Shown one piece after another: positions 39,798 through 48,364 of a stretch of DNA of 53,347 bases. Where the stretch lies: positions 1 through 53,347 of the forward strand of contig CAJTZE010000023.1 in assembly GCA_910584265.1 (NCBI GenBank), read 5' to 3'. This DNA comes from an uncultured Dorea sp. (lineage in GTDB: Bacteria > Bacillota > Clostridia > Lachnospirales > Lachnospiraceae). Position 1 is the stretch's first letter. Each line of letters begins with the position of its first letter. A program made the translations under genes and the position numbers. The notes under the pieces are model-generated. The model made no database searches. It had not been told where the DNA came from and saw nothing but the letters and a program-made list of their open reading frames with translations.

Positions 39798-40736
39798 ATG
39801 AAGACAGAGATAACAGAGCTGCTGGGAATCCAGTATCCGATTATACAGGGCGGTATGGCATGGGTGGCAGAGTGTCATCTGGCGGCGGCGGTTTCCAATG
39901 CTGGCGGCTTAGGCCTGATCGGTGCGGCAAACGCCCCTGCCGAGTGGGTGCGCGAACAGATCCGGGAAGCGAAAAGGCTGACGGATCAGCCGTTTGGCGT
40001 AAATATCATGCTGATGAGCCCTTGTGCCGATGAAGTGGCCAGGATTGTGGCAGAAGAGAAGGTTAAGGTTGTCACCACCGGGGCAGGCAATCCGGAGAAA
40101 TATATAGGCATGTGGAAGGATGCCGGAGTCAGAGTTATTCCGGTGACAGCTTCCGTAGCGCTTGCAAAGCGTATGGAGCGGTGCGGTGCAGATGCAGTCG
40201 TGGCGGAAGGCTGCGAGGCAGGAGGACATATCGGGGAATCCACCACCATGGTACTGGTACCTCAGATTGCGGATGCAGTGAAAATTCCGGTAATCGCGGC
40301 AGGCGGTATTGCAGACGGCAGAGGAATCGCGGCTGCGTTTATGCTGGGAGCAAGAGGCGTTCAGATGGGAACCCGTTTTGTGGTTACAGATGAGTGCATT
40401 GTTCATGACAATTACAAAGAAAAAATTCTGAAGGCAAGCGATATTGATACCAGGGTAACGGGAAGAACTACCGGGCATCCGGTTCGTGCCTTGAGAAATG
40501 AGACGACGAGGAAATATCTGGATTTGGAAAAGTCCGGCGCTTCCTTTGAGGAGCTGGAGAAGCTTACGCTGGGCGGACTAAGGAAAGCGGTCATAGACGG
40601 CGATGTAAAGACCGGAAGCGTGATGGCAGGCCAGAGCGCCGGTATGGTTAAGGAGAGGATGTCCTGTAAACAGCTGATCGAGAAGCTGGTGCGGGAGGCG
40701 GATGCATTGATGAAAGGAACCGGGATTTATGAGTAA
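39798..40736 (+). CDS. fabK: Enoyl-ACP reductase II (FMN-dependent)
   Basis: The 312-residue protein has the nitronate-monooxygenase/FabK fold: Y-P-I-I-Q-G-G-M-A-W-V, N-A-G-G-L-G-L-I-G, A-E-G-C-E-A-G-G-H-I-G and A-A-G-G-I-A-D-G-R-G, with M-G-T-R-F-V near the end of the barrel. It reduces trans-2-enoyl-ACP with NADH, the FabI-independent route typical of streptococci and Clostridia. The ATG at 39798 is 6 bases from AGGAGGAGG. Another in-frame ATG (39792) abuts that site. It overlaps fabD by 8 bases. Confidence 0.93.
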   Translation: MKTEITELLGIQYPIIQGGMAWVAECHLAAAVSNAGGLGLIGAANAPAEWVREQIREAKRLTDQPFGVNIMLMSPCADEVARIVAEEKVKVVTTGAGNPEKYIGMWKDAGVRVIPVTASVALAKRMERCGADAVVAEGCEAGGHIGESTTMVLVPQIADAVKIPVIAAGGIADGRGIAAAFMLGARGVQMGTRFVVTDECIVHDNYKEKILKASDIDTRVTGRTTGHPVRALRNETTRKYLDLEKSGASFEELEKLTLGGLRKAVIDGDVKTGSVMAGQSAGMVKERMSCKQLIEKLVREADALMKGTGIYE

Positions 40737-41655
40737 GATTGCATTTATTTATCCGGGTCAGGGCGCGCAGAAGGCGGGCATGGGCGCTGATTTCTATGAA
40801 AACAGCCGGACAGCGGGAGACATCTATGATGAAGCGTCAGAGGTGCTGGGACTGGACATGAAGGCATTGTGCTTTGAAAAGAATGACAGGCTGGATCTGA
40901 CAGAGTACACGCAGGCGGCTATGGTAACCACCTGTCTCGCTATGACCAGAACGGTAGAGGAAATGGGACTAAAGCCGGATATTACGGCAGGCTTAAGCCT
41001 AGGTGAATACTGCGCCATTGCGGCGGCCGGAGGCTTTGGCGATATGGATGCAGTGAAGACGGTGAGGACGAGAGGGATTCTGATGCAGAATGCGGTTCCT
41101 GCCGGAGAGGGCGCGATGGCGGCCATACTGGGACTTGCAAAAGAAGCGGTAGAGCGGATACTTGCATCCGTTACAGAGGTGACTATTGCCAATTATAACT
41201 GTCCGGGGCAGATCGTGATAACCGGACGGGCAGAGGCAGTGCAGGAAGCATGCAGGAAACTGAACGATGCAGGGGCAAGGCGCATGATGCCTTTGAAGGT
41301 CAGCGGGCCGTTTCATTCGCCTATGCTTGCCAGGGCAGGAGAAGAGCTTGCGGCGGAGCTTGCCGGGATCCGGTGGAAGGAGCTTAAATTTCCTTATGTG
41401 ACCAATGTGACTGCGCAGGAAATTACCGATATATCGCAGACAGCAGGGCTGCTTGCCCGTCAGGTCAGCGCGCCGGTCAAGTGGGAGCAGAGTATGGAAA
41501 CTATGCTCCGAAGCGGCGTGGACATTTTTGTAGAAATCGGTCCGGGCAAAACGCTGACCGGTTTCCTGAAAAAAATTGCTCCGGATAAAAAGGTAATGCA
41601 GATTGGCACATGGAAGGATATAGAATCAGTGATTCGGGAGTTGAAGGCATGTTAG
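40729..41655 (+). CDS. fabD: Malonyl-CoA:ACP transacylase
   Basis: The 308-residue protein has the acyltransferase motifs Y-P-G-Q-G-A-Q (oxyanion), G-L-S-L-G-E-Y (catalytic Ser 90) and the His in G-P-F-H-S-P-M, plus the C-terminal E-I-G-P-G-K-T-L-T-G. It loads malonate on ACP. It overlaps fabK and fabG, showing tight translational coupling. Confidence 0.94.
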   Translation: MSKIAFIYPGQGAQKAGMGADFYENSRTAGDIYDEASEVLGLDMKALCFEKNDRLDLTEYTQAAMVTTCLAMTRTVEEMGLKPDITAGLSLGEYCAIAAAGGFGDMDAVKTVRTRGILMQNAVPAGEGAMAAILGLAKEAVERILASVTEVTIANYNCPGQIVITGRAEAVQEACRKLNDAGARRMMPLKVSGPFHSPMLARAGEELAAELAGIRWKELKFPYVTNVTAQEITDISQTAGLLARQVSAPVKWEQSMETMLRSGVDIFVEIGPGKTLTGFLKKIAPDKKVMQIGTWKDIESVIRELKAC

Positions 41656-42389
41656 AAGGAAAAACAGCGGTTGTTACCGGTGCGTCCAGAGGGATCGGAA
41701 GGGCAATTGCCCTGGAACTGGCAGAGCAGGGCGCGCAGGTGATCATTAACTATAATGGTTCCTGTGAAAATGCAGGAAAGGTGAAGCAGGAGATTGAAGC
41801 AAAAGGCGGAAAGGCAGAGACCATTCCGTGCAATGTGGGAGATTTTGAACAGTGCGCCGAATTGATCGGCGGGGTCATAAAGACCTTCGGAAGCATAGAT
41901 ATTCTGGTGAATAACGCAGGAATTACCAGAGACGGACTTCTGATGAAGATGTCAGAGAAGGACTTTGACGATGTGCTTGCGGTTAATCTGAAAGGTGCTT
42001 TTAATACGATGCGTGCGGCGGCGCGCCAGATGATAAAGCAGAGAAGCGGAAGGATCATTAACATGTCTTCAGTAGTGGGAATCTGCGGAAATGCGGGGCA
42101 GGTCAATTATGCGGCGTCCAAGGCGGGCGTTATCGGAGTGACCAAATCTGCTGCGAAAGAGCTGGCATCCAGAGGAATAACCGTAAATGCAGTGGCGCCT
42201 GGGTTCGTGGAGACAGAGATGACGGCGGTGCTTTCCGATAAGGTAAAGGAGGAGGCCGTGAGGCAGATTCCGTTGGGAAGATTCGGGAAACCGGAGGATA
42301 TTGCAAAGACGGTGGCATTTCTTGCATCGGAAGAAGCGGGATATATTACCGGACAGGTGATTCAGGTAGACGGGGGAATGGCGGTATGA
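41649..42389 (+). CDS. fabG: 3-oxoacyl-ACP reductase
   Basis: The 246-residue short-chain dehydrogenase has T-G-A-S-R-G-I-G (NADPH), N-N-A-G-I-T, Ser in N-M-S-S-V-V and the catalytic Y-A-A-S-K. The P-G-F-V-E-T-E-M-T segment is typical of FabG. It reduces 3-ketoacyl-ACP. The ATG at 41649 lies within the fabD end; the longer start at 41610 would extend the overlap without reason. It overlaps fabF by four bases (ATGA). Confidence 0.94.
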   Translation: MLEGKTAVVTGASRGIGRAIALELAEQGAQVIINYNGSCENAGKVKQEIEAKGGKAETIPCNVGDFEQCAELIGGVIKTFGSIDILVNNAGITRDGLLMKMSEKDFDDVLAVNLKGAFNTMRAAARQMIKQRSGRIINMSSVVGICGNAGQVNYAASKAGVIGVTKSAAKELASRGITVNAVAPGFVETEMTAVLSDKVKEEAVRQIPLGRFGKPEDIAKTVAFLASEEAGYITGQVIQVDGGMAV

Positions 42390-43627
42390 GTAAACGCAGA
42401 GTAGTAGTGACAGGCTTAGGGGCTGTGACCCCGATTGGAAACTGCACCAGAGATTTCTGGAACGGTATCCGGGAAGGAAAGGTCGGGATCGGCCCCATTA
42501 CGGCATTTGACGTAACAGACTACAAGGTGAAGCTGGCGGCAGAGGTTAAGGGATTTGATGCAAGGGAGTATATGGATTTTAAGGCGGCAAAGCGCATGGA
42601 GCGGTTCTCCCAGTTTGCCGTGGCGGCGGCCTTGGAAGCATTTCAGGATTCAGGGCTTAACATGCAGGAGGAAAATGCATTCCGGGCGGGTGTGATTATC
42701 GGCTCCGGAGTGGGAAGCCTTCAGGAGGTAGAGGAATCTATAAAGCGGATTCGTGAAAAGGGGTCTTCCCGGGTCAATCCACTGATGGTGCCGAGAATGA
42801 TCAGTAATATGGCGGCGGGAAATGTGTCGATCCAGTTAGGCTTCCGGGGAAAATGCACCAGCGCGGCAACCGCCTGTGCAACAGGAAGCCACTGTATCGG
42901 CGATGCATTCCGCGCCATTCAGTATGGGGATGCAGATATTATGGCGGCAGGCGGTACGGAGAGCTGTATCTGCCCTACCGGCGTGGCCGGATTTTCAGCG
43001 CTGACAGCATTGTCCCAGAGTCAGGATCCTATGCGGGCATCCATTCCATTTGACAAAGACCGGGACGGCTTTGTGATAGGAGAGGGAGCAGGTGTCGTGA
43101 TACTGGAGGAACTTGGACATGCAAAAGCCAGAGGAGCCCATATTTATGCCGAAGTGACCGGGTACGGCGCGACAGGAGACGCCTACCACATCACCTCGCC
43201 GATTGAGGATGGAAGCGGCGCGGCGAAAGCGATGGAGCTTGCCATGGAGGAAGCCGGAGCGGGGCCGGAGGATATCGATTATATCAACGCCCACGGCACA
43301 GGGACGCATCATAATGATCTGTTTGAGACAAGAGCCATCAGGGCGGCGCTCGGCGGCGCTGCAGACAAAGTAGTAATCAATTCTACAAAATCTATGATCG
43401 GTCATCTTTTAGGAGCGGCCGGAGGCGTAGAGTTCATTGTCTGCGTGAAATCCATAGAGGACGGATTTATCCACCAGACCATTGGAACGAAGGAAACCGA
43501 TGAGGAATGCAGTTTGAACTATGCCGTCGGAGCGCCGGTTGAGAAGCCGGTACGTTTTGCCATGAGCAATTCTCTTGGCTTTGGCGGGCATAATGCGGCA
43601 TTGCTGATAAAACGATATGAAGATTAG
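42386..43627 (+). CDS. fabF: 3-oxoacyl-ACP synthase II
   Basis: The 413-residue protein has the KAS II triad: catalytic Cys 164 in T-A-C-A-T-G-S-H, His in N-A-H-G-T-G-T and His in K-S-M-I-G-H-L-L-G-A-A-G. The end has N-S-L-G-F-G-G-H-N-A. It elongates acyl-ACP chains. ATGA overlap with fabG. Confidence 0.95.
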   Translation: MSKRRVVVTGLGAVTPIGNCTRDFWNGIREGKVGIGPITAFDVTDYKVKLAAEVKGFDAREYMDFKAAKRMERFSQFAVAAALEAFQDSGLNMQEENAFRAGVIIGSGVGSLQEVEESIKRIREKGSSRVNPLMVPRMISNMAAGNVSIQLGFRGKCTSAATACATGSHCIGDAFRAIQYGDADIMAAGGTESCICPTGVAGFSALTALSQSQDPMRASIPFDKDRDGFVIGEGAGVVILEELGHAKARGAHIYAEVTGYGATGDAYHITSPIEDGSGAAKAMELAMEEAGAGPEDIDYINAHGTGTHHNDLFETRAIRAALGGAADKVVINSTKSMIGHLLGAAGGVEFIVCVKSIEDGFIHQTIGTKETDEECSLNYAVGAPVEKPVRFAMSNSLGFGGHNAALLIKRYED

Positions 43628-43645
43628 CAGGCGGGGATAGAGAAG

Positions 43646-44071
43646 ATGGAATTTGAAAATCTGTTGACACTGATAAAAACGGTTTCGGATTCAAAGCTGA
43701 CGGATCTGAAATATGAAGAGAATGGAGTGAAGCTGCACCTGACCAAAAAACGAGGGACCGTTCAGGCAGAGACGGTACAGAAGGTATCTGCCGCGGCAGA
43801 AGCGCCTTCTGTACCGGAAGTTGTAACAGAGCCGGAAGGGAAGATCATGCATTCCCCGCTAGTGGGTGTGTTCTACACGGCGCCTGCAGAGGATGCAGAG
43901 AATTTTGTGTCAGTGGGAGACGTGGTGAAGAAGGGGCAGACTATGGCGATTATAGAAGCAATGAAGCTGATGAATGAGATTGAGTGTGAATATGACGGAA
44001 TAGTAGAGGAAGTCTATGCGGCAAACGGACAGCCGGTGGAATACGGGCAGCCTCTGTTCCGTATAAAATAG
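43646..44071 (+). CDS. accB: Biotin carboxyl carrier protein of acetyl-CoA carboxylase
   Basis: The 141-residue protein has a short N-terminal helix, an Ala/Pro/Val-rich linker (about 45-62) and a biotinyl domain (about 66-141). The biotin site is E-A-M-K-L-M-N (Lys 107) and the thumb segment is Y-T-A-P-A-E-D-A. It shuttles carboxylate between AccC and AccDA, all encoded in this operon. Confidence 0.94.
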   Translation: MEFENLLTLIKTVSDSKLTDLKYEENGVKLHLTKKRGTVQAETVQKVSAAAEAPSVPEVVTEPEGKIMHSPLVGVFYTAPAEDAENFVSVGDVVKKGQTMAIIEAMKLMNEIECEYDGIVEEVYAANGQPVEYGQPLFRIK

Positions 44072-44092
44072 CAGAAGGCGGGAGGAAGAAAG

Positions 44093-44521
44093 ATGAACCA
44101 TTTGACGATTAAGCAGATTCAGGAAATACTTCCGCACAGGCATCCGTTTCTGCTGCTGGATTATATCGAGGATTATGAGCCGGGGAAATACGCGGTAGGA
44201 TATAAATGTGTGACATACCGGGAGGAGTTCTTTCAGGGGCATTTTCCCGGCGAGCCGGTGATGCCGGGCGTGCTTACAGTGGAAGCGCTGGCCCAGGCGG
44301 GAGCCGTGGCTATTTTAAGCCAGGAAGAAAACAAAGGAAAGACGGCCTATTTCGGCGGAATCAGCAAATGCAAGTTCCGCGGCAAGGTCGTGCCGGGCGA
44401 CAAGCTCCGTCTGGAAACGGAGATCATTAAGCAGAAGGGCCCGGTAGGCGTCGGAAGTGCAGAGGCGAGCGTGGATGGAAAGACAGTGGTCTCGGCGGAG
44501 CTGACCTTTATGATCGGATAG
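44093..44521 (+). CDS. fabZ: 3-hydroxyacyl-ACP dehydratase
   Basis: The 142-residue hotdog-fold protein has L-P-H-R-H-P-F-L-L-L-D and the catalytic G-H-F-P-G-E-P-V-M-P-G-V (His 50), with Glu 64 in L-T-V-E-A-L-A-Q-A. No second FabZ/FabA or FabM isomerase lies in the operon, so any route to unsaturated fatty acids must be encoded elsewhere. GGGAGGA precedes the ATG. Confidence 0.94.
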   Translation: MNHLTIKQIQEILPHRHPFLLLDYIEDYEPGKYAVGYKCVTYREEFFQGHFPGEPVMPGVLTVEALAQAGAVAILSQEENKGKTAYFGGISKCKFRGKVVPGDKLRLETEIIKQKGPVGVGSAEASVDGKTVVSAELTFMIG

Positions 44522-44530
44522 GTGGCGGAC

Positions 44531-45883
44531 ATGATTCAGAAAATACTGATTGCCAACAGAGGAGAGATTGCAGTGCGGATCATCCGCGCCTGCAGGGAAA
44601 TGGGAATCGCGTCCGTGGCAGTATATTCCGAAGCAGATGCGAAGGCGCTTCATGTGCAGCTTGCAGATGAGGCAATCTGTATCGGGCCTGCCAGCGCGGC
44701 GGAGAGCTATCTGGATATGGAAAAGATTATCAGTGCTACCATTGTGTCGGGGGCAGACGCGATCCATCCGGGGTTCGGTTTTTTGTCGGAGAATTGCAGA
44801 TTTGCAGAATTGTGCGAGCAGTGCAATATTACCTTTATCGGGCCGCCCTCTCAGGTGATTTCCAGATTGGGCAATAAACAGGAGGCCAGAAATACGATGG
44901 TTTCGGCGAAAGTTCCGGTAATCCCCGGAACCAGTGCGGCGGTGTATGATAAGAAAGAGGCCGCGGCTCTGGCAGAGGAGATCGGATATCCGGTAATCAT
45001 CAAAGCCGTGCTCGGCGGAGGCGGCAAGGGAATGCGGGTAGCGGAATCGCCGGAGGAATTTGCAGGCTGTTTCCAGACGGCACAGAAGGAAGCAGAGGCT
45101 TCCTTTGGAGACAGGGCGATGTATCTGGAGCATTTTCTGATCCGTCCCAGGCATATCGAATTCCAGATATTAGCGGATCGCTTCGGACATGTGGTGCATC
45201 TGGGAGAGCGGGACTGCTCCGTGCAGAGAAACCACCAGAAAATGATTGAGGAATCGCCTTCGCCTGCCGTTTCGGAAAAGCTTCGGAAACAGATGGGAGA
45301 GGCGGCCGTAAAAGCGGCGGAGGCGGCCGGCTATGTGAATGCCGGAACCATCGAATTTCTGCTGGACGATAAGAATCAATTTTACTTCATGGAAATGAAT
45401 ACCCGGATTCAGGTAGAGCATCCGGTAACCGAGTGGGTGACCGGAATTGACATAGTAAAAGAGCAGATCCGGATCGCCGACGGGAAGAAACTGTCTTACG
45501 GCCAGAAGGATATCCGGCTGACCGGACATGCGATTGAGTGCAGGATCAATGCAGAGAATCCAAAGAAGGGCTTCCGCCCTTCGCCGGGAACAATTACGGA
45601 CATGTATCTGCCGGGAGGAAAGGGGATCCGCGTGGACACGGCAATTTACAGCGGATGCGAGATCCCGCCCTATTATGACTCTATGATTGCTAAGCTGATC
45701 GTCTGGGCAAGGAGCCGGAAGGAGGCGGTCTGCAAGATGCAGAGCGCGCTGGGCGAGGTGGCCATCGAAGGGGTAGATACGAATGTGGATTATCAGTACG
45801 GGATTCTGCATCATGCGGATTTTCTGTCCGGGGATATTAATATCGGCTTTATTGAGGATATGGAAAAAAGCCGTGAATTATAG
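44531..45883 (+). CDS. accC: Biotin carboxylase subunit of acetyl-CoA carboxylase
   Basis: The 450-residue protein has the N-terminal I-L-I-A-N-R-G-E-I-A-V-R, ATP-grasp motifs G-G-G-G-K-G-M-R, E-R-D-C-S-V-Q-R-N-H-Q-K and M-N-T-R-I-Q-V-E-H-P-V-T-E, and the C-terminal carboxylase domain. It carboxylates biotin on AccB. The ATG at 44531 lies 5 bases from AGGTGG and matches the family start. A GTG at 44522 also fits the frame. Confidence 0.95.
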   Translation: MIQKILIANRGEIAVRIIRACREMGIASVAVYSEADAKALHVQLADEAICIGPASAAESYLDMEKIISATIVSGADAIHPGFGFLSENCRFAELCEQCNITFIGPPSQVISRLGNKQEARNTMVSAKVPVIPGTSAAVYDKKEAAALAEEIGYPVIIKAVLGGGGKGMRVAESPEEFAGCFQTAQKEAEASFGDRAMYLEHFLIRPRHIEFQILADRFGHVVHLGERDCSVQRNHQKMIEESPSPAVSEKLRKQMGEAAVKAAEAAGYVNAGTIEFLLDDKNQFYFMEMNTRIQVEHPVTEWVTGIDIVKEQIRIADGKKLSYGQKDIRLTGHAIECRINAENPKKGFRPSPGTITDMYLPGGKGIRVDTAIYSGCEIPPYYDSMIAKLIVWARSRKEAVCKMQSALGEVAIEGVDTNVDYQYGILHHADFLSGDINIGFIEDMEKSREL

Positions 45884-45953
45884 CAGGCAATCCTATCTTA
45901 GAGGCGGAGCGCTATCCGCAGAGATATCAGATTTGAAAGGGGCAGGGTAGAGT

Positions 45954-47663
45954 ATGGATCTGGAAAATATGTTTAAAAAGAAAGTGGTTCCTGCCAGGAC
46001 AGACATATCCCAGGCCGGGAATAAGCCGGAGGTTCCGGAGGGGCTGCTTAGGAAATGTAATAAATGCGGAAAAGCAATTATTGCAGAAGAGGCAAAGGAA
46101 CAGAACTATATCTGTCCAAAATGCGGGGGATATTTCCGTATTCCGGCATACCGGAGAATTGAGCTGCTGGCAGATGAGGACAGCTTTGAAGAATGGGATA
46201 TAGAGCTAGATACGGATAATCCGCTGGGATTTAAGGGGTATCCGGAGAAGCTGGAAAGCTTAAGGAAGAAGACCGGACTTAGAGAAGCGGTGGTGACCGG
46301 ACATATCCGCATTGAGGGTATGGAGGCTGCCGTCGGGGTCTGCGACGGGCAGTTTCTGATGGCGAGCATGGGAAGGGCTGTGGGAGAGAAGATTACCCGT
46401 CTGGTGGAACGGGCAGAGAAAGAGAGTCTTCCGGTTGTTTTATTTACCTGCTCCGGCGGGGCAAGGATGCAGGAGGGGATGGTGTCCCTGATGCAGATGG
46501 CAAAGACATCGGCCGCTTTAAAGCGCCACAGCGATGCGGGAAATCTAAGCGTCAATGTCCTTACGGATCCGACGACAGGAGGCGTTACGGCAAGCTTTGC
46601 CATGCTGGGAGATATTATTCTTGCAGAGCCCAAGGCATTAATTGGATTTGCCGGGCCCAGAGTCATTGAACAGACCATTAGGCAGAAGCTCCCGAAGGGA
46701 TTCCAGCGTTCGGAATTTCTGTTAGAGCATGGATTTGTGGACAGGATTGTGGAGCGCCATAGTTTAAGAGAAACCCTTGCACGGATTTTGAAGCTTCATA
46801 GCAGGAATGAAAGTAAGAAAATACAAGAGCTGCCGAAAGAAGAAAAACGGAAAATCCAGAAGAAAGCTGTGAGGCTCCGGGATATTCCTGCATGGGAGCG
46901 TGTACAGCTTTCCAGAAAAGCTGACAGGCCTTCCGGAAATGACTATATACAGGCGCTTTTTCCAGATTTTATCGAACTTCACGGCGACCGCTGCTATGGA
47001 GATGATAAAGCAATTGCAGGCGGCATTGCTCATTTCCATGGAATGCCGGTAACTGTGATCGCCCAGACCAAGGGAAACACTACGAAGGAGAATATTGAGA
47101 GAAATTTTGGGATGCCGGCGCCGGAGGGCTACCGCAAGGCATTAAGGCTGATGAAGCAGGCTGAGAAATTCCATCGTCCGGTTATCTGCTTTGTGGATAC
47201 GCCGGGAGCCTTCTGTGGATTAGAGGCAGAGGAGCGCGGCCAGGGCGAGGCGATTGCCAGAAACTTATATGAGATGTCGTCCCTTCAGACACCGATTTTG
47301 TCGGTGGTTGTGGGTGAAGGCGGAAGCGGAGGTGCACTGGCGCTGGCCGCGGCAGATGAGGTGTGGATGCTGGAAAATGCAGTATATTCAATCCTGTCGC
47401 CGGAAGGCTTTGCAAGTATCCTGTGGAAGGACAGCGGACGCGCAGAGGAAGCGGCAAGGCTTATGAAGATGACATCAGGCGACCTTCTGGAACAGCACAT
47501 GGTCGAAGAAGTGATACCCGAACCGGAGGAACTTAACGTGCAGACGTTAGGTTCGGTGACAGAGCAGCTGGAAATAAAAATTTCTGCGTTTTTAGAGGAA
47601 TATACGTCGCTGAATATGGAGGCGCTGCTGGACAGACGCTACCAGAGATTCCGCGGGATGTAA
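45954..47663 (+). CDS. accDA: Fused acetyl-CoA carboxylase carboxyltransferase (beta-alpha)
   Basis: The 569-residue protein joins AccD and AccA in one chain. Residues 1 to about 285 are the beta subunit with the zinc ribbon C35, C38, C54, C57 and F-T-C-S-G-G-A-R-M-Q-E-G. After a charged linker (about 285-305) the alpha part runs from W-E-R-V-Q-L-S-R-K to the end, with H-G-D-R-C-Y-G-D-D and D-T-P-G-A-F-C-G. The alpha part lacks most of its usual N-terminal helical extension. There is no stop or frameshift at the junction. It transfers carboxylate from biotin to acetyl-CoA. Confidence 0.93.
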   Translation: MDLENMFKKKVVPARTDISQAGNKPEVPEGLLRKCNKCGKAIIAEEAKEQNYICPKCGGYFRIPAYRRIELLADEDSFEEWDIELDTDNPLGFKGYPEKLESLRKKTGLREAVVTGHIRIEGMEAAVGVCDGQFLMASMGRAVGEKITRLVERAEKESLPVVLFTCSGGARMQEGMVSLMQMAKTSAALKRHSDAGNLSVNVLTDPTTGGVTASFAMLGDIILAEPKALIGFAGPRVIEQTIRQKLPKGFQRSEFLLEHGFVDRIVERHSLRETLARILKLHSRNESKKIQELPKEEKRKIQKKAVRLRDIPAWERVQLSRKADRPSGNDYIQALFPDFIELHGDRCYGDDKAIAGGIAHFHGMPVTVIAQTKGNTTKENIERNFGMPAPEGYRKALRLMKQAEKFHRPVICFVDTPGAFCGLEAEERGQGEAIARNLYEMSSLQTPILSVVVGEGGSGGALALAAADEVWMLENAVYSILSPEGFASILWKDSGRAEEAARLMKMTSGDLLEQHMVEEVIPEPEELNVQTLGSVTEQLEIKISAFLEEYTSLNMEALLDRRYQRFRGM

Positions 47664-47671
47664 AGAAATAG

Positions 47672-47701
47672 TTGATTCACCTTGTAAAAAGCGGGTATAA
47701 T
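47672..47701 (+). promoter_or_regulatory. Promoter of the FabT-like gene
   Basis: TTGATT (47672-47677) and TATAAT (47696-47701) are 18 bases apart, immediately after accDA. No clear TTTGATTATCAAA-like palindrome was seen here, unlike the promoter of the main operon. Confidence 0.5.
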
Positions 47702-47749
47702 AATTTTAAAGTAATTGAAGGAAAGCTATGACTATAGAAGAGGGAAAAC

Positions 47750-48220
47750 ATGGATGCTTACAAGACAGTAAATGATGTTTTGGTGAATCTGATCAATGAA
47801 GTGTGGGTATTGGAAGGTAAGGCCATTATTACAGGAGAATTTAAGGATTTGACCAATAACGATATGCATGTGATTGAGGCAATCGGCAAAGGTGAGGGAA
47901 AGAATATGTCCTCCATTGCCAGGAAGCTGAATATTACCGTGGGGACGCTGACATCTTCGATGAACAGGCTGGTGAAGAAGAATTATGTGGAGCGGTTCCG
48001 CAGTGAGGAGGACAGGCGCATTGTATTTGTGAGACTGTTGGAAAAGGGCGTCAGAGCGTTTGATCATCATGCGGAGTACCACCGCAGGATGACGGAGGCA
48101 GTGCTTGCGAAGCTCACAGATGATGAGGTTCCGGTGCTTGTGAAGACGCTGTCAGGATTTTCAGAATTTTTCCGTGAGTACCATGGGGTTCCTGAAGACG
48201 ATTCAAAGATAGGCGATTGA
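47750..48220 (+). CDS. MarR-family regulator, FabT-like
   Basis: The 156-residue protein is a MarR winged helix: helical N-terminus, D-M-H-V-I-E-A-I, recognition region S-S-I-A-R-K-L-N-I-T-V-G-T-L-T-S-S-M-N-R-L, and wing R-S-E-E-D-R-R-I-V-F-V-R. In streptococci FabT lies in the fab cluster and, bound to long-chain acyl-ACP, represses it. Here the gene ends the operon, and matching palindromes lie at the fabH promoter. I infer the same role. The last gene before a terminator. Confidence 0.85.
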   Translation: MDAYKTVNDVLVNLINEVWVLEGKAIITGEFKDLTNNDMHVIEAIGKGEGKNMSSIARKLNITVGTLTSSMNRLVKKNYVERFRSEEDRRIVFVRLLEKGVRAFDHHAEYHRRMTEAVLAKLTDDEVPVLVKTLSGFSEFFREYHGVPEDDSKIGD

Positions 48221-48252
48221 ATTAATAGAAGAAGTATATATGAGATTATGAT

Positions 48253-48292
48253 AAAACAGGCGGTTTCATCGGCCTGTTTTATTGCTTTTTGT
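48253..48292 (+). terminator. Terminator after the FabT-like gene
   Basis: AAAACAGGC pairs with GCCTGTTTT around GGTTTCATCG, followed by T-rich sequence. Confidence 0.8.
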
Positions 48293-48301
48293 TTTAATAG
48301 A

Positions 48302-48330
48302 TTGAAGAAGGAAATCAAATAGATTATAAT
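48302..48330 (+). promoter_or_regulatory. Promoter of the purine nucleoside phosphorylase gene
   Basis: TTGAAG (48302-48307) and TATAAT (48325-48330) are 17 bases apart, about 35 bases before the gene start, with an A-rich initially transcribed region and CAGGAGG just before the ATG. Confidence 0.55.
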
Positions 48331-48364
48331 AAAATAAATAAGATAATTTACAGGAGGATTTACT

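Noticed and set aside
44315..45154. Minus-strand ORF of 279 codons
   Set aside because: It is antisense to fabZ and accC and matches no family.
38435..47663. Polyketide synthase cluster
   Set aside because: All genes are stand-alone type II fatty-acid synthesis and acetyl-CoA carboxylase proteins in a standard order; no extra ketosynthase, cyclase or tailoring gene is present.
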